A DNA stretch of 64,000 nt from contig NZ_CP104263.1 in assembly GCF_025244825.1 (NCBI RefSeq), positions 3,534,001 through 3,598,000 of the forward strand, in the 5' to 3' direction. The notes under the pieces are model-generated. The model did no database searches and was not told the origin of the DNA. It saw only the letters and a list, made by a program, of their open reading frames with translations. Shown one piece after another: positions 35,793 through 44,503 of this stretch (positions are counted from its first letter, which is position 1; every line of letters begins with the position of its first letter). A program made the position numbers and the translations under genes. This DNA comes from Arthrobacter jinronghuae (lineage in GTDB: Bacteria; Actinomycetota; Actinomycetes; Actinomycetales; Micrococcaceae).

Positions 35793-36722
35793 ATGCGCTA
35801 TGAATACGGCCTGGACCTCGCGTCCCTGGACGCCATCGACATGCACGTGCACATCGAGTGCTCCGACCACGGCCACGCCTCGCTGCCCGCAGCCCTCACC
35901 GAGGCTTCCGCCAAGTACTTCAAAGCCGAAGACCGCAGCCCCTCCCTGGACACGATCGCCGAGCGGTACCGCGAATGGCGGATGGCCGCCGTCGTCTTCA
36001 CCGTGGATGCCACCACCGCTCTGGGGCACGAACCGAACTCCATAGAGGAAATTGCCGAGGGAGCGGCCCGCAACAATGACGTGCTGATTCCCTTCGGTTC
36101 AGTGGATCCGCTGCAGGGCAGCCGTGCCGTGGACCGTGCGCGGATGCTGGTGGAGGACTACGGCGTCAAGGGCTTTAAATTCCACCCCTCGCTGCAGAAC
36201 TTTGATCCCTCTGACCGGCAGTTTTATCCGATCTACGAGGCCATTTCCGCCCTGGGCGTCCCGGCCCTGTTCCACACCGGGCAGAACGGCATGGGGGCGG
36301 GGCTGCCCGGTGGCTACGGCATCAAGCTCGCGTATTCGAACCCCATGCTGCTCGACGCCGTCGCCGCGGATTTCCCGGAACTGCAGGTCATCATGGCGCA
36401 CCCGTCCGTGCCGTGGCAGGACGAGGCCAACTCCATCGCCACCCACAAAGCCAACGTCTGGATGGACCTGTCCGGCTGGTCGCCGAAGTACTTCCCGGAG
36501 TCCCTGGTCCGGGCCTCGAACTCCATGCTGCAGGACAAGGTCCTGTTCGGCACCGACTATCCGCTGATCACCCCGCAGAAGTGGCTCGGTGCCTTCGAGC
36601 AGCAGAGCTTCAAGGATGAAGTACGCCCGAAGATCCTCAAGGACAACGCGGTGCGCCTGCTCGGGCTGGATACCGCGGCCGACGCGGCTGCCGGCGCTGC
36701 CAGCGCAGGGGAAAGCGCATGA
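35793..36722 (+). CDS. Amidohydrolase family 2 (metal-dependent hydrolase/decarboxylase-like)
   Basis: 309 residues, TIM-barrel amidohydrolase. The metal ligands are visible: His18-x-His20 in DMHVHI, FHTG, MAHPS and the aspartate in FGTDYP. The family includes ACMSD and gamma-resorcylate decarboxylase as well as hydrolases. It overlaps the acyl-CoA dehydrogenase by ATGA. Its place between a hydroxyacyl-CoA dehydrogenase and an acyl-CoA dehydrogenase suggests ring or acyl substrate handling, but the reaction is unknown. Confidence 0.88.
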   Translation: MRYEYGLDLASLDAIDMHVHIECSDHGHASLPAALTEASAKYFKAEDRSPSLDTIAERYREWRMAAVVFTVDATTALGHEPNSIEEIAEGAARNNDVLIPFGSVDPLQGSRAVDRARMLVEDYGVKGFKFHPSLQNFDPSDRQFYPIYEAISALGVPALFHTGQNGMGAGLPGGYGIKLAYSNPMLLDAVAADFPELQVIMAHPSVPWQDEANSIATHKANVWMDLSGWSPKYFPESLVRASNSMLQDKVLFGTDYPLITPQKWLGAFEQQSFKDEVRPKILKDNAVRLLGLDTAADAAAGAASAGESA

Positions 36723-37915
36723 CCGGGGTGCTGACCGAGCCGCGCCTGTACCCCGACTGCGACCCGCTCAACGTTGAGGGGCGCCTGACCGAGGCGGAAA
36801 AGGCACCGCTGCGGCGCCTGCGGCAGGTCCTGGAGGACTCCGCCGGGCCGCTGCTGGCGGAATACTGGGAGGCCGGGGAGTTCCCGTACCAACTGGACGG
36901 CCCGCTGCGGGAGCTGAACCTGATGGTTCCGGAGGAACTCATTGCCGACGGCGCCGAGCCCCGCGCGCTCTACCACGGCTTCCGGATCTTCGAACTGGCC
37001 CGCACCGACGCCTCGCTTGCCACTTACTACACCGCGCAGGCCGGGCTCTTCCGCACAGCCTGCCGGGTGGGCGGAACGCCGGAGCAGTTCGCGCAGTGGG
37101 ACCCGTTGATCACCTCCTTTGAGATGACCGGCGTGTTCTGCCTGACCGAGCCTGAGCACGGTTCGGACATTGCCGGCGGGTTGGCGACGTCGGCACGCCG
37201 CGACGGCGAGGAGTGGATCCTGGACGGGGCCAAGCGGTGGATAGGCGGGGCGTTCACTGCCGACTACCTGGCGGTCTTCGCCCGGGACGGCGCCGACGGA
37301 CAGGTCAAGGGGTTCCTCGTGGACCGCGAAGCGCCCGGGGTGCGGCTCGAGAAGATCCGCGGCAAAACGTCGCTGCGGATGATGCAGAATGCCGATATTT
37401 ACCTCGACGGCGTCCGTGTTCCTGAATCCCGGCGGCTCGGCAACGTGAACTCCTTCAAGGATGTCGCGGCGATGCTGCGGGCCATGCGGTCCGACGTCGC
37501 CTGGATTGCCACCGGCATCCAGGCCGGAGCCTACGAAGCTGCCCTGCGGTACGTGCGCAGCCGCGAACAGTTCGGCCGGTCGCTGGGCAGCTTCCAGCTG
37601 GTCCAGGAAAAACTTGCCCGCATGCTGGGCAACGTCACCGCGTCCCTGAATCTGGTGGCAGGCCTCGCGGAGCGCCAGCAGGAAGGGATTTTCCGGGATG
37701 AGGATTCCGCCCTGGCGAAGATGTGGATCGGCCTGCACATGCGGGAAACCGTTGCCCTGGCCCGCGAAGTGGTCGGCGGCAACGGGATCACCCTGGCCAC
37801 CGACGTCGCCCGTTTCCACGCCGACGCCGAGGCCGTCTATTCCTACGAGGGAACCCACGAAATCAATGCGCTGATCGTAGGCCGCGCAGTCACCGGCAAG
37901 AGCGCCTTCGCCTGA
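36719..37915 (+). CDS. Acyl-CoA dehydrogenase
   Basis: 398 residues of the FAD-dependent acyl-CoA dehydrogenase family: middle domain FCLTEPEHGSDIAGGLATSA with DGAKRWIGGAF, and C-terminal helices with ALRYVRSREQFGRSLGSFQLVQ and VVGGNGI. The catalytic Glu position is YSYEGTHEINALIVGRAVTG, as in glutaryl/isovaleryl-type members. ATGA overlap with the preceding gene. Confidence 0.93.
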   Translation: MTGVLTEPRLYPDCDPLNVEGRLTEAEKAPLRRLRQVLEDSAGPLLAEYWEAGEFPYQLDGPLRELNLMVPEELIADGAEPRALYHGFRIFELARTDASLATYYTAQAGLFRTACRVGGTPEQFAQWDPLITSFEMTGVFCLTEPEHGSDIAGGLATSARRDGEEWILDGAKRWIGGAFTADYLAVFARDGADGQVKGFLVDREAPGVRLEKIRGKTSLRMMQNADIYLDGVRVPESRRLGNVNSFKDVAAMLRAMRSDVAWIATGIQAGAYEAALRYVRSREQFGRSLGSFQLVQEKLARMLGNVTASLNLVAGLAERQQEGIFRDEDSALAKMWIGLHMRETVALAREVVGGNGITLATDVARFHADAEAVYSYEGTHEINALIVGRAVTGKSAFA

Positions 37916-37955
37916 CACGTTCCGCCGTATCCGTCCAGCAACCTAGGAGTTTTCC

Positions 37956-38432
37956 ATGACTGAAGCACCCGCCTCCGCCCAGACCGTCGTAGCGTTCGAA
38001 GAGGTCAAGGACCTCATCGGCAAGAACCTCGGAACCTCGGCCTACCGCGAGATTACACAGGGGCAGGTAGACCTGTTTGCCGATGCCACCGATGACCATC
38101 AGTGGATTCACGTGGATCCGGAGCGGGCCAAGGACGGTCCCTTCGGCGCCCCGATAGCCCACGGCTTCCTGACACTGTCGCTGCTGATCCCGATGTGGGG
38201 CGAGCTGTTCGACGTGACGGGCGTCAAGACAAAGGTCAACTACGGCCTGGACAAGGTCCGCTTCACCTCACCGGTGAAGGTCGGTTCCCGGATCCGGATG
38301 ACCGCCGTGATTGCCGAGGTCCAAGAGGTCAAGGGCAACGGCCTGCACGTGGTCGCTGACCTCACCATCGAAATCGAGGGCCAGGAGCGCCCGGCCGTTA
38401 TCGCCCGGTTCCTCAGCCGGCTGTACGCCTAG
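37956..38432 (+). CDS. MaoC-family (R)-specific enoyl-CoA hydratase
   Basis: 158 residues, a single hot-dog MaoC domain. The hydratase-2 motif ATDDHQWIHVDPERAKDGPFGAPIAHG contains the catalytic Asp and His. Last gene of the operon, 40 bp after the acyl-CoA dehydrogenase, with CTAGGAG before its ATG. Together the operon gives dehydrogenation, hydration and 3-hydroxyacyl oxidation. Confidence 0.93.
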   Translation: MTEAPASAQTVVAFEEVKDLIGKNLGTSAYREITQGQVDLFADATDDHQWIHVDPERAKDGPFGAPIAHGFLTLSLLIPMWGELFDVTGVKTKVNYGLDKVRFTSPVKVGSRIRMTAVIAEVQEVKGNGLHVVADLTIEIEGQERPAVIARFLSRLYA

Positions 38433-38471
38433 CCGGTCGGGGCGGGGCGGCCTGAGGGCCTGGCCGAAGGG

Positions 38472-38699
38472 CTACCGCCAGTAGTTGTTCGCGGCCGCAA
38501 CGGTCGCGAACTCCGTGGCCACCACGTGTGAGGCCGCGATGATGCTGTCCGGGTTATTGGCATAGGCATCCCGGATGATGTGCTCCACCTGCCCGTCCGG
38601 CTGAATGGCGAAGGCAGTCTGCAGCGCCAGGTTGACGGCCAGTTGCCGCCCTTCCTCCGGCGTTGCGCACTTAAGCGAATTGTTCGGAACAAGCTCCAT
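38472..38699 (-). CDS. Small hypothetical protein (75 aa)
   Basis: Not recognised. Soluble, no signal or membrane segment; the C-terminus is Ala/Val/Asn-rich (IIAASHVVATEFATVAAANNYWR). It lies between the MaoC gene and a repeat remnant, converging on the MaoC operon. AGGAC upstream of the ATG is a weak ribosome binding site. Confidence 0.5.
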   Translation of the reverse strand: MELVPNNSLKCATPEEGRQLAVNLALQTAFAIQPDGQVEHIIRDAYANNPDSIIAASHVVATEFATVAAANNYWR

Positions 38700-38835
38700 G
38701 GTGTCCGTCCTGTCTTTTCAAAGTCCGCCGGCCTGCCGGTTCGGCGCACGCGGGCGGATACACCCGACGGCACCAGTCTCGCCCCGCACTGCCCGGCGCT
38801 CAACCGTTTCCGTCGCTTTACCCTCCCCTGGAGCT

Positions 38836-38928
38836 AGGACGGCGGATTGCAGGCTACGTCCCGGCGCGCTGCTTCAGGACCGCCTCCACTGCGGCACCCA
38901 CTGCCTGCAGCAGGATCGAGGCCAGGGT
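38836..38928. repeat. 93-bp direct repeat, left copy (decayed end of the permease gene)
   Basis: This segment is 93 bp and matches 39479-39571 with about six mismatches, offset 643 bp. The right copy is the 3' end of the ABC permease gene; the left copy still reads on the minus strand as a stub ending AVLKQRAGT and a stop at 38853-38855. No intact gene leads into it. Confidence 0.85.
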
Positions 38929-38962
38929 TCCGCTCCGGTGTGAGGTGGCATACCGTAACCGC

Positions 38963-39472
38963 ATGCCGGTTGTGGAAACCTCTACCTCCCTGGTCCGGCG
39001 GGAGCGGTGGCTGGCAAACCGGTTTTGGCTGGTCCTTCCGCTGCTGCTGCTCAATGCCGCCGTGACGCCCCTGCTGCCCGCCGGGTATGGCACGTTTTCG
39101 CAGGAGATTCCCGCGGCACTTGCTGCGGCGGAAAGCCTCCTCCGGATGCTGGTTGCTGCCGTTCCCCTGCTGATGCCCCTGACCCTCCGGGGGCAGCGGC
39201 CGGTCTGGGGCCTCTACGCCACCGGAGTCCTCGTGTATGCGGCTGCGTGGGCCGCCGTCATCGCCGCTCCGGACAGCCGCTGGAGCACCTCGCTGGCCGG
39301 TTTCACCGCACCGGCCTGGTCCTCGATCCTCTGGTTGGCCGGCGTCGGCGCGCATTCGTCCCTGCGTTTTGTTCCGTGGTACCGGCCCTGGATGTATCTC
39401 GCCGCCGCCGGTCTGTTCGCCGGTGTGCACACCACGCATGCGGTGCTGGTATGGGTGCGGCTCCAGGGATGA
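38963..39472 (+). CDS. Hypothetical four-helix membrane protein between two direct repeats
   Basis: 170 residues, not recognised. Predicted helices at about 20-40, 55-75, 82-105, 140-165. Start ATG at 38963, with an in-frame GTG at 38945. It sits between two copies of the permease 3' end, so it may have arrived with the duplication. It is on the opposite strand to the ABC transporter genes. Confidence 0.65.
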   Translation: MPVVETSTSLVRRERWLANRFWLVLPLLLLNAAVTPLLPAGYGTFSQEIPAALAAAESLLRMLVAAVPLLMPLTLRGQRPVWGLYATGVLVYAAAWAAVIAAPDSRWSTSLAGFTAPAWSSILWLAGVGAHSSLRFVPWYRPWMYLAAAGLFAGVHTTHAVLVWVRLQG

Positions 39473-39478
39473 GCAGCC

Positions 39479-39571
39479 AGGACGGCGGGTTGCAGGCTAC
39501 GTCCCGGCGCGCTGCTTCAGGGCCGCCTCCACTGCGGCAACCACCGCGTACAGCAGGATCGAGGCCAGGGT
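39479..39571. repeat. 93-bp direct repeat, right copy (3' end of permease gene)
   Basis: Right copy of the repeat described at 38836. It encodes the last helix of the ABC permease and 18 bp downstream. Confidence 0.85.
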
Positions 39572-40279
39572 CACGGCGACGACGGCGGCCCACACCTGGT
39601 CATACCGCGCCCGGGACACCGCGGAGACAATCCCGTAGCCGATTCCCTGCCCCGTGGCGAGCCACTCCGCGAGCAGCGCCCCGGTCAGGGCCCCGGGAAT
39701 GGAAACCCGCAGCGCAGTGAACAGGGCCGGCACCGCAGTCGGTACCGCCACCTTCCGGAAGGCATCGAACCGGGTGCCGCCGTACACCTGCACCACTTCG
39801 AGCATGGCCGGTGAGGCGGAGCGCAGGCCGAACACGATAGTGACGAGCGCGGGGAACAGCACCACAATGCCGCCCATCGCGGCCACCGCAGCTTCCTGCC
39901 GGCCGAAGACCAGGATGATCATCGGCGCGAGTGCCACCAGCGGCACCGAGCGCAGGAGCATGGCCAGCGGCATCAGTGCGTGCTCCACCCCGCGGAACAG
40001 GGTGAAGACACAGGCCGCGGCGAGCGCAGCCAGCATGCCCGCAGCGAACCCCATGCCGGCGTCGAGCAGTGTCTGTCCCAGCTGACCGCCCACCAGGGCA
40101 CGGTTCTCCGCGGCCTCCGGGTCAAGGACCAGGAAAGTCCAGACCTCCCACGGTCCCTTGCCGATGTAGGCGGACACGTCGAAGACCTTCAGCAGCCCGA
40201 TCCAGAGCGCACCAACCACGGCCAGTGAGACGGTCAGGCCCAGCAGCATCCGGCCGACGGACCGGACCAGCGCGCCCAT
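39497..40279 (-). CDS. ABC transporter permease (nitrate/sulfonate/NMT1 class), second subunit
   Basis: 260 residues with about six helices and the BPD_transp_1 EAA loop (VYGGTRFDAFRKVAVPTAVPALFTAL). Forms the membrane channel with the next permease for a substrate delivered by the SBP at 41949. TGATG overlap with the upstream permease. Its 3' end is duplicated at 38836. Confidence 0.9.
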   Translation of the reverse strand: MGALVRSVGRMLLGLTVSLAVVGALWIGLLKVFDVSAYIGKGPWEVWTFLVLDPEAAENRALVGGQLGQTLLDAGMGFAAGMLAALAAACVFTLFRGVEHALMPLAMLLRSVPLVALAPMIILVFGRQEAAVAAMGGIVVLFPALVTIVFGLRSASPAMLEVVQVYGGTRFDAFRKVAVPTAVPALFTALRVSIPGALTGALLAEWLATGQGIGYGIVSAVSRARYDQVWAAVVAVTLASILLYAVVAAVEAALKQRAGT

Positions 40280-41100
40280 CACAGGCCGCCCACCCGGACA
40301 CCCGGCCCGCCGGAGGCCCACGGAACAACAAACCGGGACAGGAGCCCCAGCACCGCGTAGGCGGAACCGGCCAGGGCGGCACAGGCACCCGCCACGCCCC
40401 ATACCCGCGCCACTTCCAGGGTCTGCTGCGCGTTGACCATCGCGGGCCCCAGTCCGCGGTCCACTCCCCCCACGTACTCACCGAGGATGGCACCGAGCAA
40501 CGCGGCCGGTGCGGCAATTTTCAACGCGGCCAGGACCGACGGCAGGGCGGCAACAATGCGGACCTTGAGCAACTGATGGATCCTGCGGCCGCCGAAAACC
40601 GTGACGATGTCCAGGCAGGCACGGTCCGCCGCTTTCAGGCCGGCCAGTGCGCTGACCATCGTGGTAAAAAACACCGACAGTGCAGCCAGTGCCACAGCCG
40701 TCCCGGACGACTCCCCGGACCGCGGCGGGCCCAGGACAATAAAGATCACGGGGCCGACGGCGACCACCGGCAGGCAGTAGCTGACGACGGCCAGCTGGGT
40801 GGCGAGCTGCTCGAGCCGCGGAACCAACAGCACCAGGAACGCCAGCAGCAGGGCCAGGGCGTTGCCCCACAGATAACCGGCACCGGCTTCGGCCAAGGTC
40901 ACCGCGGCATTGCGCCAGTAGAAGCCCCATCCGTCGGCACCCATCTGGGCGAGCACCTGCCACGGGGTAGGGATGGCTCCGGGGCCGCCGTCGCCCGCGG
41001 CACCGATGCCGCTGAGGAAGGTGGCCGCACCCACCCACCAGAGGACCAGTACGGCAGCCGCGCCGGTGGCCCCCACGGCCCACGGCGGCAGGCGGGTCAT
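40279..41100 (-). CDS. ABC transporter permease (nitrate/sulfonate/NMT1 class), first subunit
   Basis: 273 residues, about six to seven helices with the EAA loop [28 protein letters not shown]. Overlaps the ATPase gene upstream (ATGA) and the second permease downstream. Two different permeases suggest a heterodimer. Confidence 0.9.
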   Translation of the reverse strand: MTRLPPWAVGATGAAAVLVLWWVGAATFLSGIGAAGDGGPGAIPTPWQVLAQMGADGWGFYWRNAAVTLAEAGAGYLWGNALALLLAFLVLLVPRLEQLATQLAVVSYCLPVVAVGPVIFIVLGPPRSGESSGTAVALAALSVFFTTMVSALAGLKAADRACLDIVTVFGGRRIHQLLKVRIVAALPSVLAALKIAAPAALLGAILGEYVGGVDRGLGPAMVNAQQTLEVARVWGVAGACAALAGSAYAVLGLLSRFVVPWASGGPGVRVGGL

Positions 41101-41948
41101 GAGGCCTCCGCGGAGGACGGTCCGCCGAAAAGCAGCTCGGAGGCGTGATCGTGCAGGGCGTGGAATTCGGGGGTCCGCATCATTTGCGGGGTGCGCGGCC
41201 GCGGGAGGTCCACGGAGATGACCTCCTTGACGCGGCCTGGACGCGGACTCATCACCGCCACCGTGTCCGAAAGGAAGATGGCCTCGGAAATACCGTGGGT
41301 GACCATCAGCGTCGTGGCGGGCTTCTCGGTCCAGATCCGCAGCAATTCAAGATTCAGCCGTTGACGGGTCATGTCGTCCAGGGCCCCGAAAGGCTCATCC
41401 AGCAGCAGTACCGACGGTTTCAGAACCAGCGCCCGCGCAATCGAGACGCGTTGCCGCATGCCGCCGGAGAGCTGCGCGGGCCGGGCCTTTTCGAATCCCT
41501 CCAGTCCCACCAGATTGATCAACTCGCGGATATACGCGTCGTCCGCTGCATGGCCGGCAACCTCCAGGGGCAACCGGATATTCGTGTACACGCTCCGCCA
41601 CGGCAGCAGCGCCGAGTCCTGGAAGGCGATGCCCAGTTCATGGCCGCGCCGGAGATCCTGAGGCGACTTTCCGTCTACGAGGACTTCCCCGGTGGTTGGT
41701 GTTTCCAGTCCCGCCAGGATCCGCAGCACTGTGGATTTTCCGCAGCCGGAGGGACCCAGCAGGGAAATGAAGGATCCGCGGTCGGTGACGAGGTTGGTTT
41801 CCGCCAGGGCCGTCACCTCTTTCCGGCCCGCTCCGAACGTTTTGCCAAGGTTCGTTAGCCGGATTCCCGTCCCGCTGCCCGGCCGGGCAGCTTCCCCGGG
41901 TGTGGTTGTGCCCGGGGAAGCCGGGGCGAGGGCGTGTTCGGACTGCAT
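41097..41948 (-). CDS. ABC transporter ATPase (SsuB/TauB class)
   Basis: 283 residues: Walker [10 protein letters not shown] (about 64-72), Q-loop [13 protein letters not shown], signature [15 protein letters not shown], Walker [14 protein letters not shown]-loop VTHGISEA. Powers the importer with the two permeases. The first 30 residues are a Pro/Ser/Gly-rich lead. Confidence 0.95.
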   Translation of the reverse strand: MQSEHALAPASPGTTTPGEAARPGSGTGIRLTNLGKTFGAGRKEVTALAETNLVTDRGSFISLLGPSGCGKSTVLRILAGLETPTTGEVLVDGKSPQDLRRGHELGIAFQDSALLPWRSVYTNIRLPLEVAGHAADDAYIRELINLVGLEGFEKARPAQLSGGMRQRVSIARALVLKPSVLLLDEPFGALDDMTRQRLNLELLRIWTEKPATTLMVTHGISEAIFLSDTVAVMSPRPGRVKEVISVDLPRPRTPQMMRTPEFHALHDHASELLFGGPSSAEAS

Positions 41949-43010
41949 TTACTTCAGCTCCGGGTTTTCCTCGTACACCTCGGCCAGCAGGCTCATGTCG
42001 AACACCTGCTCGGCGGTGAGGTCATATCCGGCCAGTTTTAGGATTTCCAGGTTCTCCTCGATCAGTGAGTCCGAGATGGTGAACAATCCGTTGGCCTCGG
42101 TGTCCGCCGTTACAACAAGCTTGGTGTTCTGTTCCTCGGCCTGCCGGGTTTCCTTGGCCATGTCCAGGTTCAGGTCCGTGCCGTATACCTCGACGGCCAG
42201 CCGTGCGGACTCCTCAGGGTCGGCGACGGCGTCCTTCCATCCCTGCGCGGTCGCCTTCAGGAATGCCTTGAGTTCCTCCCGGCGGGTTTCAATGGCTTCG
42301 TCGGTGGTCACGAAACTCTCCGCGATGAACGGGAGGCCGTTGTCGGCGAAGGGTAGTACGGCGGTTTGGTGCCCGGCCTGCTCCAGCGTCAGCACTTCAT
42401 TGGTGAGGTAGCCGAAGAATCCGTCCACATCCCCGTTGACCAGCGGCTGCGGGTCATACTGCACCGGAACCTTTTCCACGGACCCGGGATCGATCCCGTT
42501 GACCTCCAGCAGGGCGTCAAACAGTGTTTCGTTGACGCCGGCCTGCACTCCGATCCGTTTGCCGGCAAGGTCCTCCGGAGTGGTAATGGGCAGCGAATCC
42601 AGGGAGATGATGACGAACGGGTTCTTCTGATAGGTGGTGCCGATGATTTTCAGCGGTGCGTCCTGCTCCGCGATGACCGGGGCCACCCCCATGGGGCTGG
42701 AGGTTCCCACCAGGGCGCCGCCGGAGAGGACCATGGTTTCCGTCGAGGTGCCGCCGGGACCGCCTGCTATGAGGTTCACCTCGGAGAAGCCTGCATCGGC
42801 GTAATAGCCCTTCTCCTCGGCGAAGTACTCACCGGCGAATTCGGCGTTCTTGATCCAGGACAGGTTCACGTCCAGGGTGTCGTACTCCGCGTCCCCCGCG
42901 TCGGCGGATCCGCCACAGGCGGTGACCATCAGAAGGCTGGACGCGGCAAGTGCGCCGAACAGGATTCGTGCGTTCGCGGCGCGTGTGCGCAGCCGGGGCA
43001 GGACGTTCAT
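41949..43010 (-). CDS. NMT1/THI5-like substrate-binding lipoprotein
   Basis: 353 residues: lipoprotein signal ending VTAC (Cys32) and an NMT1/SsuA-type fold (NLSWIKNAEFAGEYFAEEKGYY, TSSPMGVAPVIAE, GVQAGVNETLFDALLEVNGID). The family binds pyrimidine precursors of thiamine, sulfonates or related heterocycles. WIKNAEFAGEYFA is close to the text of pyrimidine/thiamine-precursor binders. It heads a SBP-ATPase-permease-permease operon. Substrate is not provable here. Confidence 0.9.
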   Translation of the reverse strand: MNVLPRLRTRAANARILFGALAASSLLMVTACGGSADAGDAEYDTLDVNLSWIKNAEFAGEYFAEEKGYYADAGFSEVNLIAGGPGGTSTETMVLSGGALVGTSSPMGVAPVIAEQDAPLKIIGTTYQKNPFVIISLDSLPITTPEDLAGKRIGVQAGVNETLFDALLEVNGIDPGSVEKVPVQYDPQPLVNGDVDGFFGYLTNEVLTLEQAGHQTAVLPFADNGLPFIAESFVTTDEAIETRREELKAFLKATAQGWKDAVADPEESARLAVEVYGTDLNLDMAKETRQAEEQNTKLVVTADTEANGLFTISDSLIEENLEILKLAGYDLTAEQVFDMSLLAEVYEENPELK

Positions 43011-43087
43011 GGGTACCGCTTTCAGTAGGTGCGGGGTGATGAATCCCGAGCCTAGGAACGCTTTGTTTCTGCAACGGACACCCCCTG

Positions 43088-43122
43088 TTACGGTGCGGTA
43101 TCGGTCCGTTACGGTGCCGTAA
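43088..43122. promoter_or_regulatory. Two palindromic operator-like sites 21 bp apart
   Basis: TTACGGTGCGGTAT (43088-43101) and the perfect palindrome TTACGGTGCCGTAA (43109-43122) are spaced 21 bp (two helix turns), 78-112 bp upstream of the SBP start. A TetR- or GntR-type regulator is likely; none is adjacent. Confidence 0.6.
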
Positions 43123-43160
43123 ACTCCCTTTCCTGCGCTGGCTCCAAGGGGATCCCGGCG

Positions 43161-44315
43161 TTAGCCCAGCAGCTCGTCGACGTCGGCCCACACCTCTGCT
43201 GCCCGCACTTCCGCCACAAACGAGTCGTCATGTTCGCACCGCTCCGCCGTCCAGCCGACCTGCGTGACGTCGGCCTTGCAGGTGGGGCACTCCGACACCC
43301 AGGACATGTGCACCCGGTGCCGGGTGCGGCCCATCGCCCCGGCGTTGACGACGTTGCCGAACCAGTAGATGCCCACCGTGGCGGCTCCAACCGCCTGCGC
43401 CAGGTGCCGGGGCCCGCTGTCATTGCCCACCATCACCGCACTGGCCTGCAGCAGGGCTGCGAGCGTGCCGATGCCCAGTTCGCCGGCCAGCGAGCGGACG
43501 GGCACCTCGGGTCCGGCCGCCGCGAGCGCCCGGTCCACAACCTCCTGCGCGAGGCCCCGGTCGGCGTCGTCGCCCACCACCACCACCTGGCAGCCCCGGG
43601 CGACGGCACGCACCGCCACCTCCGCGAAGCACGACGCCGGCCACCGCCGCCGCGGGTCCGTGGCCCCGGGATGCAGGCTCACCAGGTTCCGGTCCGGCAA
43701 TAGCAGGGCCCGCGCCGCTGCTGCCTCTTCAGGCAGGACGGGCAGCTGCGCGTCGAGGCTGACAGGGGCGGCTCCGGCGAGCCCGGCCACTTCCAGGGCC
43801 CGGAAGACCTCGTGCTGGTAGTAGATGTAGGGGATGTTCCGTTCCAGGGCGGCGGCATCGGGGGTGCGGGTCCCTACTGTGTGCCGTGCCCCCAGGCGGA
43901 GCAGGAAGGGGTTCGAGTTCCGGCCGCCGCCGTGCACCTGGACGGCCAGGTCGAACCGCTCCCGCTGCATCCGGGCCAGGAACGCCTCGACGGCCTCCGG
44001 GTCCTCCGGTCCGGAGGCAATGCCGGGGGCGGCTGGCAGGACCTCCACCCGCTGCACCGGTCCGGGCCGGTTCGCCAGGAGGGCGGCGTGCAGCGCAGTG
44101 CCAAGCAGTGTGATGGATGCGGACGGATACGCGGCGGCGAGCGCTTCGACCGCAGGCAGGGCGAACATCAGGTCCCCCAGCCCTCCGCCGCGCAGCACGG
44201 CGATTTTCTCCACATTCGGAAAGGGCACGGCCAGGGGGCCGACCCCGCGGACAAGTCCCGGCCGGTCCCCCCGGGGCTGCAGCGGCCCGCACTGTTCCGT
44301 GGTCTTCTGCTTCAT
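43161..44315 (-). CDS. Glycosyltransferase family 9 (heptosyltransferase-like), second heptose locus
   Basis: 384 residues, GT9: VEKIAVLRGGGLGDLMFALPAVEAL near residue 35, LVSLHPGATDPRRRWPASCFAEVA, and VMVGNDSGPRHLAQAVGAATVGIYW. The C-terminus has a Cys cluster (CPTCKADVTQVGWTAERC) unlike the other two GT9 proteins here. GAAAGGAAG precedes the ATG at 44315. It is divergent from the ALDH-hldE-GT2 genes, mirroring the layout of the first locus. Confidence 0.9.
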   Translation of the reverse strand: MKQKTTEQCGPLQPRGDRPGLVRGVGPLAVPFPNVEKIAVLRGGGLGDLMFALPAVEALAAAYPSASITLLGTALHAALLANRPGPVQRVEVLPAAPGIASGPEDPEAVEAFLARMQRERFDLAVQVHGGGRNSNPFLLRLGARHTVGTRTPDAAALERNIPYIYYQHEVFRALEVAGLAGAAPVSLDAQLPVLPEEAAAARALLLPDRNLVSLHPGATDPRRRWPASCFAEVAVRAVARGCQVVVVGDDADRGLAQEVVDRALAAAGPEVPVRSLAGELGIGTLAALLQASAVMVGNDSGPRHLAQAVGAATVGIYWFGNVVNAGAMGRTRHRVHMSWVSECPTCKADVTQVGWTAERCEHDDSFVAEVRAAEVWADVDELLG

Positions 44316-44503
44316 TGGGCTTCCTTTCGCCGAGGACCCGCGCGCGCGGTCTGCCCCGTGGGCACTCACCATAGGTGCTGGCGACGCCGGACCCAAGGGA
44401 GGTGTTTACTCCAGGTGAGCCGGGCCCGCACCTGCTTGCCCCGCCTGTCTGAACCCGCCGGAAACGGGGTATGGGAGCTATACAACGCGCGAGAAGGAGC
44501 AGC

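Noticed and set aside
40069..41148. A 359-residue plus-strand frame over the ABC permease genes.
   Set aside because: It is antisense to two membrane proteins with clear permease motifs and has shadow-like composition.
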